Shown one piece after another: positions 45,961 through 57,420 of a stretch of DNA of 64,000 nucleotides. Position numbers and translations under genes: made by a program. The stretch spans positions 62,001-126,000 of the forward strand of contig JAJEKB010021534.1 of assembly GCA_022393335.1 (NCBI GenBank), in the 5' to 3' direction. Every line of letters begins with the position of its first letter. Positions within the stretch are counted from its first letter, which is position 1. The notes under the pieces are model-generated. The model made no database searches, had not been told where the DNA came from, and worked only from the letters and a program-made list of their open reading frames with translations. Source of the stretch: Macrotrachela quadricornifera (Eukaryota > Rotifera > Eurotatoria > Philodinida > Philodinidae).

Positions 45961-46623
45961 TAAGGGTACCTCTAACCATTAGTCTACAGATGCATTAGTT
46001 TCCGTTCCAACCCATCCTAATTCCAATTCTTGTCTTGGAATCATCGGTATTGGTAGGAATTGGAATTGGAAGTGATAACAATTAGTCTAGAATTGAGTTG
46101 AATTGGTTCGAATTACCTATAAATGCTACAGAATCCAAGGAATTGGTCTAAAACTGTCTCGAATGAGTTTGATCTAGCTACAGTTCATATGAAATTTTGA
46201 TATTTGTGATTAATTCGACACGATTATAGTGAGTTCAAGAGCAATTCCATGCAAAATCTAGTCAATTCGGCTCAATTTCAGTCAGTTTCAGACTAATTCT
46301 ATACCAATTCTTAGGGTTTCAAAGCAAGTTTAGGTAAATCGAGCCATTCTGATCAATTCCAACTCATTCAAACTAATTTCAATCAATTCTAAGGATTTGA
46401 ATTAGTGCATTCATATACTAGCCTAAAAGAACCCAATTTTATGTCTGTATCAGAGCCCATGAGATTCTACAAGTATCTCAAAACAGTAAGTCCTGAGGAC
46501 CTAAAGGTACCTTTAAATAGTAGCTCATGATAGTCCAAGACGCTCTCAAATGTATAGACTTGAGGATCTGACTACCCGCTCAAAAATAGGAAGATGAGGG
46601 CCCGAATAGTCGTTTCCCCCTTG

Positions 46624-47039
46624 TGTTTCAGGTTGTATAAACCCACTGATATTTTTGCATTTAATTTTTGTTTCAAATTAAAAATATGTTTGCCTGTCGA
46701 ATGATATTACTACCAGAAGTTTTATGATTGTATACATTTCACATCAACAAACAGTGTGCATCCTTTAGAAGAATCGCAAATTTAATGGTTTTATTTAGAA
46801 AATAATTTTAGAAAAAAATAGAACAATCTTCGATATTCACATTACTTTTTTCTCTATGGTAGTATAATGATTTAAAGAGCAGATAATACAAAAAATTATT
46901 TCAATTTTTGTTAAAAAATCGTTTTAAAAATTTGTTTTCATCATAGAAGTGGAAAACATCGTATTTCTTCTTACAGTTATTACTTCATTGGAATTGACAA
47001 TTAATAATCGGAATGAAAATTATTTAACATGATTGAACA
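46624..47039. other. no supported gene
   Basis: AT-rich spacer in which nothing was recognised. Confidence 0.4.
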
Positions 47040-47835
47040 TTGTTTAGATCTCATTAGAGTTGGTTAATTCAGGATAGAATCAACAAAATCATCTCAATTC
47101 AATTCAACGCATGAAAATTTTAACTCAACTTATATAGCCGGGTGCCTTTAAAATCATTGGCCAACATTTTTTTCATATGTCTTTGCTGTTTCATTTAACT
47201 TTATCAACAAATTCTTTTTAAGTTATAGGTGAATATATCGAGCTTTTATTTATTCGAACGATCTTCCATGTCACTGTACATACGTGTCAGTTTGAATCAA
47301 GATACATAATTTTACTGTATAGTTATAGAAAAATATTATGCAGCGTTTTTTTCTTTGATTATTTAGACTTTCTGCGGTAGTTTTTTGTAAATTTTGTTTC
47401 AAAGAAAAGATTTTAAAAAATATCAATATAGATATTCTTGTAGAACTCAACGAGTTCTATCTAACCACATTAAAATATCAAAGAAAAAAACCTTAGATGA
47501 TTGTTGAATTACTCACATCTTACAAAGAAAGCAAAATTTCTGTATGTCGATCCAAAGTGATAGTTTTGCTCAATAATATGAAACCTCATTTAGATAAATA
47601 AAAACTTTGTATATTCACCAATAATTTAAAAAAAAATTTGTTACTAATGTTAAATGAGATAGCAAAGACATACGACAAAGCTTTTAATGAATGATTTTCA
47701 TAGTACCTTGTAGATCTTGAAATTTGTTAGTCAATTTAAAAAAATATATTGTCAATTCATTTCGTTCAATTTATGAGTTAAATTCATCGTTTTTTGAATT
47801 GAATTGTTCGACTGTGATTCTAATCATTCTTAGTA
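47040..47835. repeat. 800-bp long-inverted-repeat element
   Basis: The arms at about 47040-47345 and 47520-47835 pair inverted, best near the middle of each. TATGTCTTTGCTGTTTCATT pairs with AATGAGATAGCAAAGACATA, and GTTATAGGTGAATATA pairs with TATATTCACCAATAAT. No ORF of interest is present. Confidence 0.65.
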
Positions 47836-49435
47836 ACTAAATTATACGATTTTTCTGCACTACATTATACTCTCTCGTTTTAGCACATTAGATTATTATA
47901 TTGGATGTTTATTTTGACTTTAATTCTTCTCCTTAGAACTATATATATATGAATTCTTTTCTTGTTTCAATATGATTGCCCACGTGCTGCTTCATCAGTT
48001 TTTTTTTGCGTTGATATTAATGACAGAAAGAAAAGATCACATGTGACACTTGATTTCAGTACCTACAAGATGGCTCTTTATAAAAAAAATGAAATAAAAT
48101 ATACTATATCAGTTCAATATGTTAGATTTTCGGGCATTTATGCATTGTTATCTATTTGGTCATCAATATAGAAGATTCTGTACACCGTTTTTGAAAATAT
48201 CGTCTTCCAAAAGTGGATGAAATATGCTGATCGAGCTATTTATTTGAAACAATAATTCTTCTACATATAGATGTTCTGAATTTTCGTCTACACTTTGATA
48301 AAAATGACGTTTATCACGTTTTTAACATTCACATGTTATTTAAAAATGAAGAAAACTTTTTAAAAAGGTCCCACAATCGGAACGGAAATATTAAAAACGT
48401 CAAGTATAAAAAGAGTTTGGAATATCGATATATTTGTTCAAAATATTCAAATGCGAATCTTATTTCTCTCCAAGGCACAAATATACAAATTACCTAAAAT
48501 AATTGCAAGTCTAGATTTTTGTCTTCACATCATGTTGATAGATGAGTTTGATATTTTTCTATTCGAAATAAGTAAAACTCGAGAAATAATGCACAAACAA
48601 CTGCAAAAGTTTTGGAAAAAACTTTCCTTTAATAATGTTTTTTTCTATAGAATGAAGACAATTTAGTATCTCTGATTGAAATCTATCTTGTATAAATGGA
48701 AAATATCATCAATCAACTTCTATTTAATAAAAATAAATTAAACAATTTTTCAAGTACTCGAATCAAAGTGATAAAAGAAGTTGAAATTAATCCTTATAAA
48801 GAAATCCAGTTATTACTAATATTCATCAGAAATAAACTATGAAAACGTTCAAATTCCATTATTAGAATTTAACAATAAATGATAAATAAACTCTTCAATT
48901 TTGAAAAAAAAACTTATTTAATTGTATCTCCTAGTCCTACATATTTCTTTATTGCCAGTTAACAAATTAAAGGTAAATCAACATTAAAAATCTTCATTAA
49001 CAATATTTTATATTGTTGAATACTTCAAATTGCTTTGCCTGTATTAAGAAACCGTTTTAATTTATAATTTAACATGTATTAAAAATTAATTTAGAAGGTA
49101 AAAAAAGATAATATCAATCTCGCAACTCCTTTCATATATATCTATATAGATGAACTGTCTGTTTTTTGACGAGCGAAATATAATGATAAACAACTATACC
49201 CATGTCACCACTTTTTACAATGAGAAAGATACATCATTTTTTTTCTAAAAAAGACATCAATGCCGTGGCGTATTAAATGATGAATTATTAATTATTTAAT
49301 GATTATGAATTAATTAATCAATGATTATTAATTTATTGATTTTTATTAATTTTCATTAGTTTATTAATTTTTATTAACTTATCAATTATTTAAATTTATT
49401 TATTAATTTTTTATTTATTTAGAAAATGCTGATAT
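47836..49435. other. no supported gene
   Basis: Short ORFs at 47962-48171 and 48451-48666 have no domain. A run of TTAATTTATTAAT-like repeats fills about 49270-49420. Confidence 0.4.
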
Positions 49436-49439
49436 TGAC

Positions 49440-49570
49440 TGGGCGTCTTTTGTTACAAATGCGATTTTTTTATCGCAGTGCGACGTAACTACGGAAAATG
49501 CTAAAACTGCGTCGCAGTTTTTCGCAATTACGGGTCACAGTGCGATCGCAGTTTGACCGCAGTTGAACAC
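49440..49570. repeat. short GC-richer cluster of TCGCAGT motifs
   Basis: Within 120 bp the motif CGCAGT (or GCAGT after GTGCGA) recurs about five times in both orientations (TATCGCAGTGCGACG, TGCGTCGCAGTTTTTCGCAA, GTGCGATCGCAGTTTGACCG). It is far more GC-rich than its surroundings. Function unknown. Confidence 0.45.
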
Positions 49571-50236
49571 ATGGGTAAACATTAATAACTATATTTCGTA
49601 TAATTAAACCTGTTGAAATCATTGATATTTAATTCATAAAATATTTTAATAAAAACTTTCTATGAAAGACGATCTTTTTTTTTATTTTAGCTTAAATAGT
49701 TTCTCATTTGTAACAGGAGTTCAATCATATCACATAGAAATTAAAAATTCAAGAAAAATTTTTTTACTTTTACATCTTTTTTTCTTTCTTTAAATGTCAA
49801 TTATATGTGCGTCTGAAGTAGAGCTGTAATTAGCATCATCTTTTCTTTTCCAGAGGCCAAGTGTAATTTTTTATGCAATAGTGAAAAAGTACATGTAGGT
49901 GGAAGTGTATGTAGCGTATCTCAACCCGTTAAAAAATATACTTGAGATGAACAATGATCGAAATATGATCAATAATGACAAAACATCGGTGGATACAGAG
50001 GAAGGAGTCAATTTGATCAACATCTACAAATATACAAAACGCAGTCTTAATCATATTCATCGTCTTTTATTTTAACATATGATACAAACACAAACAAACA
50101 AGTTACTAAAGCGACCTCGTTTGTTTTCTAATTTTCAATACTGTAATTGATGAAGAACATAAATCGCCCTAAATGGCAAGCATGGTTTTATTTCATTATT
50201 TTAAATTAAAGATTATTATCGGATAAAAAAAAGCAA
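49571..50236. other. upstream region of the 50237 gene
   Basis: AT-rich; nothing recognised. Confidence 0.35.
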
Positions 50237-53200
50237 ATGTCTGATCGAAATGATATAAACGAAAATGAAAATAATTCAGAAGAGGCACATGATCCAAATT
50301 TATTAGTAACAGCTAATGAAGGTGATTCATCAAGTATGGCTATGAGTATACATGGTGATAGTTCTGATTCAACTTTAACAACACCATCAGCACAAGCTGG
50401 TATTGAACACTTGCTAATGGATGTTATTGAACAACTAAAACAATTAAATGGTAGCACCGTATTGCTCAATAGAAAAGTCGACAGATTACAAAATTTTGTA
50501 CTTGCTGGATTTGTATCCTGGTCTGATCTAGTGGGAGGGATTGTTCTGTTAATGCTGTGAGAGATGCTCCGCCATAAGGTCAAGGCCGACACTTTTCGCA
50601 TTAGCTTGAACAATTGCTCCTTCTGGATCAAACAAGGGGACCTACCTCCTACCAGGCGCGTCCCTCGGGTGGCAGATGAGGAAAGCCCTAAAAGGTTGCT
50701 CTGAATAATGAATAAAGGGCCGTGGATCAAAGGGTTAGAGCAGGCAAAGGGAAAACCACTCTAACTAATTTTTCCAGCAAATATGGATAGCAGTGATAAT
50801 AAAATAGCATTAGGTGGCGTTGCGACTCAGAAATTTAGTATGAGTCTCTTGCCTGGCAGGAGGAGAATAGGGGCTTCTCAGGTCATCATCCAGCGAAATC
50901 CCCTAACCAAAGGAAATAGACTGAGTATTGGTACATGGAATGTTAGAACAATATTACAGACAGGTAAACTTGAAAAGAGAGATGGAAAGAAAAAAATTAG
51001 ATGTAGTTGGGTTGTGTGAAGTTAGATATGAAGGTTGTTGTGAGTTCCAAGCGGTGAGGTTAAGGTAATTTTCTCAGGTAAAATAAAGGGCCAGAATGGG
51101 GTAGCAATTGTTTTAGGCAAGAGAGTGAAAAATTGCGTAAAAAGTATAGAGTTAGTTAACGATAGGCTTATGATGACAAGATTAAGAGCGGAGCCCAAAG
51201 ATGTAGTGATCATCCAAGTATATATGCCCACCAGCGCGCATGCAGATGAAGAGGTAGAAGAACTATATTCACAAATAGAAGAGTTGATACGAAGAGAAGA
51301 AAAGGATAGCTGTGTTGTTTTGATGGGAGATATGAATGCAGTAGTGGGGGAAGGAAAGGAGGATAAGATTGTAGGTCAATTTGGATATGGAGTTAGGAAT
51401 GATAGAGGCGATATACTCGTAAATTTTTGTAGAAAAAATAAATTAGTAATTACAAATACATGGTTTAAAAATCATGTAAGAAGAAGGTATACTTGGAAGA
51501 CTCCGGGTGATAGAGCTAGATATCAGATAGATTATGTGATGGTACAAGAAAGGTTTAGGAATAGTATAAAGAAAGCATGTGCACATCCTGGAGCAGATAT
51601 AGGCTCGGACCATAATTTAGTTATTGTAGAAATGGAGTTGAGGTTAAAAAAAGTTAAGAGAGCCTTAGTAAAGAAAAGATGGGACTTAGAAAAACTTAAA
51701 ATTGTTACAGAAAATTTTGGAAATAGTAGAGAAAAGGTTAGAGAAAATTAGTGAGAACGAAGAAAGGAATGCTAATGAGAAGTGGAGTAGACTGAAGAGT
51801 GTGATAGTTGAGTCGGCAAAGGAAGTGGTAGGATTTAAAGAAAATGTGAAAGCTAGGAGACTATGGGTTAGTGAAAAAATGATAGAAAAGATGGATGAAA
51901 GAAGAAAATGGAAAAAATGTTAACAATGAGATGGGTAGGGTACAATATAGAAGGTTAAACAACGAGTTAAGGAGAGAGAGAGAAAAGGCAAGACAAGAAT
52001 GGCTAGAAAGCGAGTGTGAAATAATAGAAGACTTAGAAAAACGTGATAGGTACGGTTTGATGTATGGAAAAGTAAAGGAACTAGTGTGGTTGAAACGGAT
52101 AAGTGGAAACATAAGATCTGCAGAATCAAAAGATGGAAAGAGGTTGATAGAAGATGATGATATAATCAATAGATGGGAAGAATATGTACGACAATTATAT
52201 CCAAATCAGGGATGTTTAAGGGAAGGTATAGTAGAGGATGAAAGCGATGTAGAAAGAAAGTGTATAGGGTTTTCAATATTACAGAGCGAAATAGAAATGT
52301 CTATTAAAGAAATAAAATGTAAGAAAACGGTAGGAGTAGATGGTATGCCCATTGAGTTTCTCAAAAGTATGAAAGACGAAGGAAAGAAAGCACTAATGGA
52401 TGGATGTAGAGAAATTTATGAAACTGGTTTGTGTCCCACCGAATTTTTAGAAACCTTGTTAATACCTATAGAGAAGAAAACAGGAGCCAGTAAATGTGAA
52501 GATTATAGAACAATTAGTTTTATTTCACATACAGCAAAAGTATTATTAAGGATAATAAGTCGAATGTTGCGAGGTAGACTAGATATGCACCTAGGAGAAG
52601 AACAGTTTGGTTTTAGAAAAGGCAGAGGCACTAGGAATGCAATAGGACTAATGAGAGTAGTAGGAGAGAGGTTGACAGAACGAAACAAAACTTTCGTAAT
52701 TTGCTTTGTAGATCTGGAAAAAGCATATGACAGGGTGAACTGGGACAAGCTCCTTGAAATATTAAGAAATAAAGGAATAGAATGGAAAGAAAGAAGATTG
52801 ATCAGAAACTTGTATAAGGAACAAAGAGTGATAGTTAGGATAGGTAACAAGGAATCTAAAAGGACAGAGCTTGGTAGAGGAGTTAGACAAGGTTGTTGCT
52901 TATCTTCGATATTATTTAATATTTATCTAGAAGAGATGATAAGAGAAATAGAAGCGAAAATGTAAGGTGTGAAGATTGGTGGAAAAAGGTTTCCTGTGTA
53001 ACATTTGCAGATGATATGGCAGTATTAGCAGAAGACCAGGAAAGTTTAGAAATATCAATTAAAAGACTAGAAAAGGCATGTAAAGCATACGGGATGAAGG
53101 TTAACGCAAAGAAAACTAAGGTAATGAGCATAAGAAGCGATGAAAACATTGCGTTGCATATAGATGGTATACGAATGGAGCAGATTAGCAGTTTTAAATA

Positions 53201-53944
53201 TTTAGGTAGTCTCTTAACAGAGGATTGGAGATGTGAGAAAGATGTAAGAGCAAGAATAGGAATTGCAAAAGCAGCTTTTACGAGAATGAGGAAGGTCTTA
53301 TGCGGATCATTAGATCTCAAATTAAAGTAGAGATTAGCAAGGGGCTTTGTTTGGAGCGTACTGTTGTATGGAGCTGAAACTTGGACATTAAGGGAGTATG
53401 AAAGGAAAAAGCTAGAAGCTTTCGAAATGTGGATGTGGAGAAGAATGTTAAAGATAAGCTGGAGTGATAGAGTGAGCAATGTAAAGATTTTGGAACGAAT
53501 AGGAGAAGAGAGGACTCTGTTAGAAAAAATAAGAACAAGAAAAAGAAATTGGATAGATCATGTACTGAGAGGAGATAGTTTACTAAAAGATGTGATCAAG
53601 GGAATAGTGGATGGTGAAAGAAAGAGAGGAAGAAGAAGAATGAAAATGCTCAATGCTTTAACAAAGGAAAATGGATATGCGCACCTGAAAAGGATTGCTA
53701 CCGATAGGAAGGAATGGAGAAACCTATAAAAGTATGGCAATTATAACTGTTATTCTAAGAACCTGCTTAAGAGCAGAAAACTTATGATGATGATGGATTT
53801 GTATGTATGCAAATATAAAAAAAAATATTTTGTTTATTTTTTCTCTAATAGGTCATAGGTGCTATTTCAATTGTTTTAAGTAAAAAAACTTTAATTTTTT
53901 CATCGGATATTTATTTTTATAAAAAAAAGATAAATAAAAGATGA
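50237..53944 (+). CDS. hypothetical small protein gene carrying a LINE in its only intron
   Basis: Exon 1 (50237-50512) gives 92 residues: an acidic, Ser-rich start (MSDRNDINENENNSEEAHD) and then a helical segment (IEHLLMDVIEQLKQLNGSTV) that could form a short coiled coil. Exon 2 (53852-53944) adds 30 residues beginning VIGAISIVLS. The junction LAGF-VIGAISIVL would make a hydrophobic, membrane-like C-terminal segment followed by a basic tail. The family is not recognised. The sequence right of the LINE supplies a better donor (GTATGTATG) than the left copy (GTATCCTGG). If the left donor still works, the gene remains functional; otherwise it is disrupted. Confidence 0.5.
50507..50516 (+). repeat. 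target-site duplication, left copy
   Basis: GGATTTGTAT directly before the LINE; identical to 53795-53804. Confidence 0.85.
50517..53794 (+). mobile_element. RTE-like non-LTR retrotransposon, mutated
   Basis: The element is 3.28 kb, the usual full length of RTE-clade LINEs, and is flanked by a perfect 10-bp duplication. Its 5' region (CCCTCGGGTGGCAGATGAGG) precedes a frame with an apurinic-type endonuclease and a reverse transcriptase. It ends in a short GAT-type tail (CTTATGATGATGATG) instead of poly(A), another RTE trait. It is richer in G than the flanks. Clade assignment is by architecture; an L1-like relative is not excluded. Confidence 0.8.
50783..53729 (+). pseudogene. LINE endonuclease/reverse transcriptase, inactivated
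   Basis: Reading order: an endonuclease start (IGTWNVRTILQTGKLE), its active-site region (MGDMNAVVG and GSDHNLVIVE), then the reverse transcriptase with CEDYRTISF, FGFRKGRG, FVDLEKAYDRVNW and the catalytic FADDMAVLAE, and a C-terminal domain with YGAETWTLREYE and WMWRRMLKISW. In an active element this protein nicks DNA and copies the RNA at the nick. At least five frame changes (near 50978, 51045, 51700, 51900 and 52990) and two in-frame stops (52963-52965 and 53328-53330) break it. The cysteine in the box before FADD reads GVRQGCCLSS, where many elements have Pro. Confidence 0.85.
53795..53804 (+). repeat. target-site duplication, right copy
   Basis: GGATTTGTAT, followed by GTATGC of the original intron. 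Confidence 0.85.
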
Positions 53945-54419
53945 TGAAATAGTAACATTAATAAGATGAACAGTTTTTATAATTACGAAAGAAAATTCTT
54001 CATATAATTAATTTTATGTTTTTAGTAAAAAGATGAAAGTCGTTTAACCCCTTCAACGTTAAAATTTTTAAAGCTAAATAGTAGCCTTTTCACAAAATAA
54101 CGTTTGATACACAAGAACATAATTGAATAATCTATATGAAACATCAGAATCAATAGAGTGAGCTCTAGTAGTTACAGGAGGCTAGAGTCGACACAGAGCA
54201 TACAAAGCAAACAAAATCAAGAAATTGTGGTCTTCATCTTTTCTATAAAGATTGCTCTGACGAGTATACTCATCTTTTACGTTGAAAGGATTAAATTGTC
54301 AAGAGTTGGTTTACGAACTTGAAGGTTGAGAAAATAAAAATAACGAAAGAAAATCTACATGAAAATGTCAAATAAAAACAAAAAATCAAACAACATTAAA
54401 AATATCAAAAAATACAAAT
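53945..54419. other. intergenic stretch
   Basis: Nothing recognised. Confidence 0.4.
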
Positions 54420-57400
54420 ATGCAAGATAGTGATGAAGATTATCAATATGATGAAGATCAATCAATAATTACAGAAAATAACATTAATTCAATTGCTAAT
54501 AATGATGATCGAATTGTTACACATCGAAATCCACATGAAAGATGTTTATTATCTAAAACAAAAATGAACAATCACCGTCAACTCTATGTCACTCAAGTCG
54601 AAAAATTGTTAAATAAATAAAATCTTTTATTATATCAATGCAGAAATCTATATTTAATTTACACAAAGAAAAAAAATTTTCGTTTTAGCTAAAAATAGAA
54701 GTTCAAATGATGAAGATGATTATAATGATGGTATTATTAATCTAAATTTATTTTTATTATAATATTATTTTTAGAATTATACGTATCCGGTCCTGATGTT
54801 GAATATTCTACAATAACATTTGAAGATTTTGCTATATCTAATTCATTTAAAGAAGTACGACATCATTTTAATATAATAGACTTAATTAGTTTTAATCAAA
54901 TTCTTTAGGATTTATTTCGTCAAATTTATTTTATCTTAAGACCAGAAAGATTTATTCAAAATGGCAAAACACAATCATGTGAATTTCATTTGTGTGGACT
55001 AGCCAATGTTTGAAAATCTTTACTATATATTTCAAACATTAACTGGATTAAATTTATGAAAACTTTTTTTAAAATTATTTTCTTAATTATTATTTATTGG
55101 TAGAAATCAAATTTATCGATTTTTAAAACTGCATCCACTGGATTAGTATTTGGAATATCTGTGATTCAGAACATAAAATTCGTATATCGTTTGACCAACC
55201 AAAAGTAAAAAAGAATAAAAACTGAATATTTTTTTGTGTTAGTATTATTCTCTATGTATTTTATTTATTGATGAAATTGAAACTATTTTACAACGATGTG
55301 AATCAGCATCGAAAGATATGGAAAGACATATTGTTACTCAATTATTTGCATGTCTTTATGGAAAAATAAGATTTAATTAAATGAAATAGAATTTTTTTTT
55401 GTTTTATATAAACGATTATCTCGTATACCAATGACTCGTGTTGTTATTAATAGTTCAAGCAATCGATCCGATCTACTTGATCCTGCATTGAGGCGTGCTG
55501 GTCAATTTAATCATGAAATAGTACTTGAAATTCTAAATGAAACTGAATGAAGAAGGCTAAATCTCTTCGAAAAAAAACATTTCTTATGATTTATTATATT
55601 GTAGAATTTTAACAATGATGTGTCGACCATTAACTTTACTCGATTCTACATTGATTCAGATGAAATTGTGTTCGAAACACCTGACTTTGTTGGTGCCGAT
55701 TTAAGTGCATTAATTGATCAATCAGTAGTTGCAGCATTAAATAGGTATATAGAAGAAAATTATCAAAAATGATTTGATATATTTTTATTTAGAAAAACGA
55801 ATACTAATTTAGATAGAAATTAATCTAGTAAGATTTATGTTTTTATTGATTTATTTGTAATGTACTTCAAATTTAAAGTAATTAAATTGGTAAAAGAAAA
55901 ACTTCATGAACCTGAAATTGAACAACAAACATCATTAAATTCATCTACTATTGTAATGGATGATTTTCAAGTATATAAATACCAAGAAAAAATTGACATT
56001 ATTTTCGAAATACCTATGTTTGCTTTATGTTAAATCAGAATAGACAACATTAAAGATTATTCAAACATCAAGTGAATGAGAAAATTTCGCAACGGTGCTT
56101 GATGTTATATTTGATGTTATTGGCGCATCAAAACATATTCGTGAAGAACTCAGTATGGCTATTCTAGTAAGATCAATTTCTCACTTATTTTAGTTATTCC
56201 GAAACAAATAATCTATTTTCGTAGGCTTCTATTAGTCACCTAACTCCGTATGATCGTTTTAGATTTGTTCGATCACCTGGTTTATTACTTGCAGGTTCAC
56301 CACGATCTGGTTAATTTTAAGTTATATGTTTGTCTTCTCTTTGGTTATAAATTTTTTATATGTATCAAGTAAAACTTTATTATCAAATCAATTATTAATG
56401 AATCTAGTATTAATTTTATATTAGTCAAAGAACGTAAATTATTAATATTAAATACGGTATTTTAGAAATATTTTTTCTCATAAAATTTTATTTAAACATT
56501 TCTTTGATAAAAAAATTGGTATGTTGATGAAAGTTAACGAGTTGTTCGACAAGTATTTCAACAAGCACGTTATTTTAATTCATGCGTAATATTTTTTAAT
56601 GAAATTATTGTATTACGCTTACGTTGTACAGCTCGTGATACTGATTCAACAACTTGAGTTGCTAATTAATTATTAAAAAAAATGAATGGTATTGATCAAA
56701 CAATAGCAAGTAAACGTGTTTGTATTATGGTAGCAACTAATCGAATAGATTTGTTAAAAGAAAATGATTTCCATGAGAAATAAAAGGCTTTTATTATATA
56801 GATATTCTTGATCCGGCTATTCTTCGTGCGTGTCGTCTTAATAAACATATATATATTGCTCTTTCAAATGTTCAAGAATGACTTGATATTCTTCAAAAAG
56901 TTGCAAAAGTAATAGTTAATTTATAAATAAAAAAAAAGATAAAACAATTATAATCTAGAATGAACTCGACCACCATTATCATTCGATGTTAATCTACAAT
57001 CGATAAATTATAATGAAGGTTCTCATGTCTACACGTCAGTATCAGTATTCTACTCTGAAAAAAAAGTGGAGCTTTACAGAACCTTTTCGGGGGGTTCTGT
57101 AAAGCTCCAATTTTTTTTCAGAGTATAGGACCATCGTAACTGAGGAAGAATATTGTTCAATTCGAATAAATTTTACCTTTAGAAAATCTTTACGTTCTAT
57201 TTGATTTATAACAAAAGCAGATTTAGCGGATATTCTTGACTACTTATTTGAATATACATTTAGATCGTGCATTTAATAAAATGCTTCAATCAGTTTCTAA
57301 AACGGTAATTCTTTTGCTTTTCTTAATAAATTTTTATAAAGATCTATTTTTAAGGATCGTTGTCGATATGAAGAACTTCATCAGCCGTATGTTCGTTTGC

Positions 57401-57420
57401 AACAAATTGGAATCGAAATT
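54420..57420 (+). pseudogene. nuclear VCP-like (NVL) AAA-ATPase pseudogene
   Basis: Fragments in several frames follow the order of NVL, a two-domain AAA-ATPase of ribosome large-subunit assembly. In D1 they are RPERFIQNGKT, FIDEIETILQRCESASKDME, RHIVTQLFACL, NRSDLLDPALRRAGQFNHEI and DFVGADLSALIDQSVVAALN. In D2 they are IREELSMAILAS, RFVRSPGLLLAG, CVIFFNEIIVL, CIMVATNRIDLL and DPAILRACRLNKHIYIAL. At the C terminus they are DRAFNKMLQSVSK and DRCRYEELHQ. The Walker A of D1 is lost, and Walker B of D2 reads FFNE instead of FFDE. Many stops and frameshifts occur, and remnants of introns are visible, so it is a decayed genomic copy rather than a retro-copy. An opening ORF at 54420 (acidic, MQDSDEDYQYDEDQ) may be its N-terminal part. 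Confidence 0.8.
57051..57125. mobile_element. 75-bp near-perfect hairpin MITE
   Basis: The arms are TACTCTGAAAAAAAA-GTGGAGCTTTACAGAACC and its complement, around a loop of about 9 bases (TTTTCGGGG). TA at both ends may be the duplicated target. It sits within the NVL pseudogene. Confidence 0.75.

Larger units (their letters stand above)
44536..46623. mobile_element. 2.1-kb non-autonomous TIR element
   Basis: The left end CAAGGGGGAAAAGACTAATC and the right end, whose complement reads CAAGGGGGAAACGACTATTC, form a terminal inverted repeat of about 22 bp. Inside each end are arrays of a 34-38-bp unit: ATGCTATTATTTAGAGGTAT with CCTTAGGTCCTC on the left (about 44640-44820), and its inverse, CTCTAAATAATAGCACATGA, on the right (about 45690-45960 and 46480-46600). 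A block rich in GGAATTGGAATTG lies at 46010-46080. No transposase frame was found. No target-site duplication could be assigned. Confidence 0.65.

Noticed and set aside
51861..52169. Minus-strand ORFs over the LINE (also 52503-52850 and 52916-53479)
   Set aside because: They are complements of the purine-rich reverse transcriptase coding strand and have no domains.
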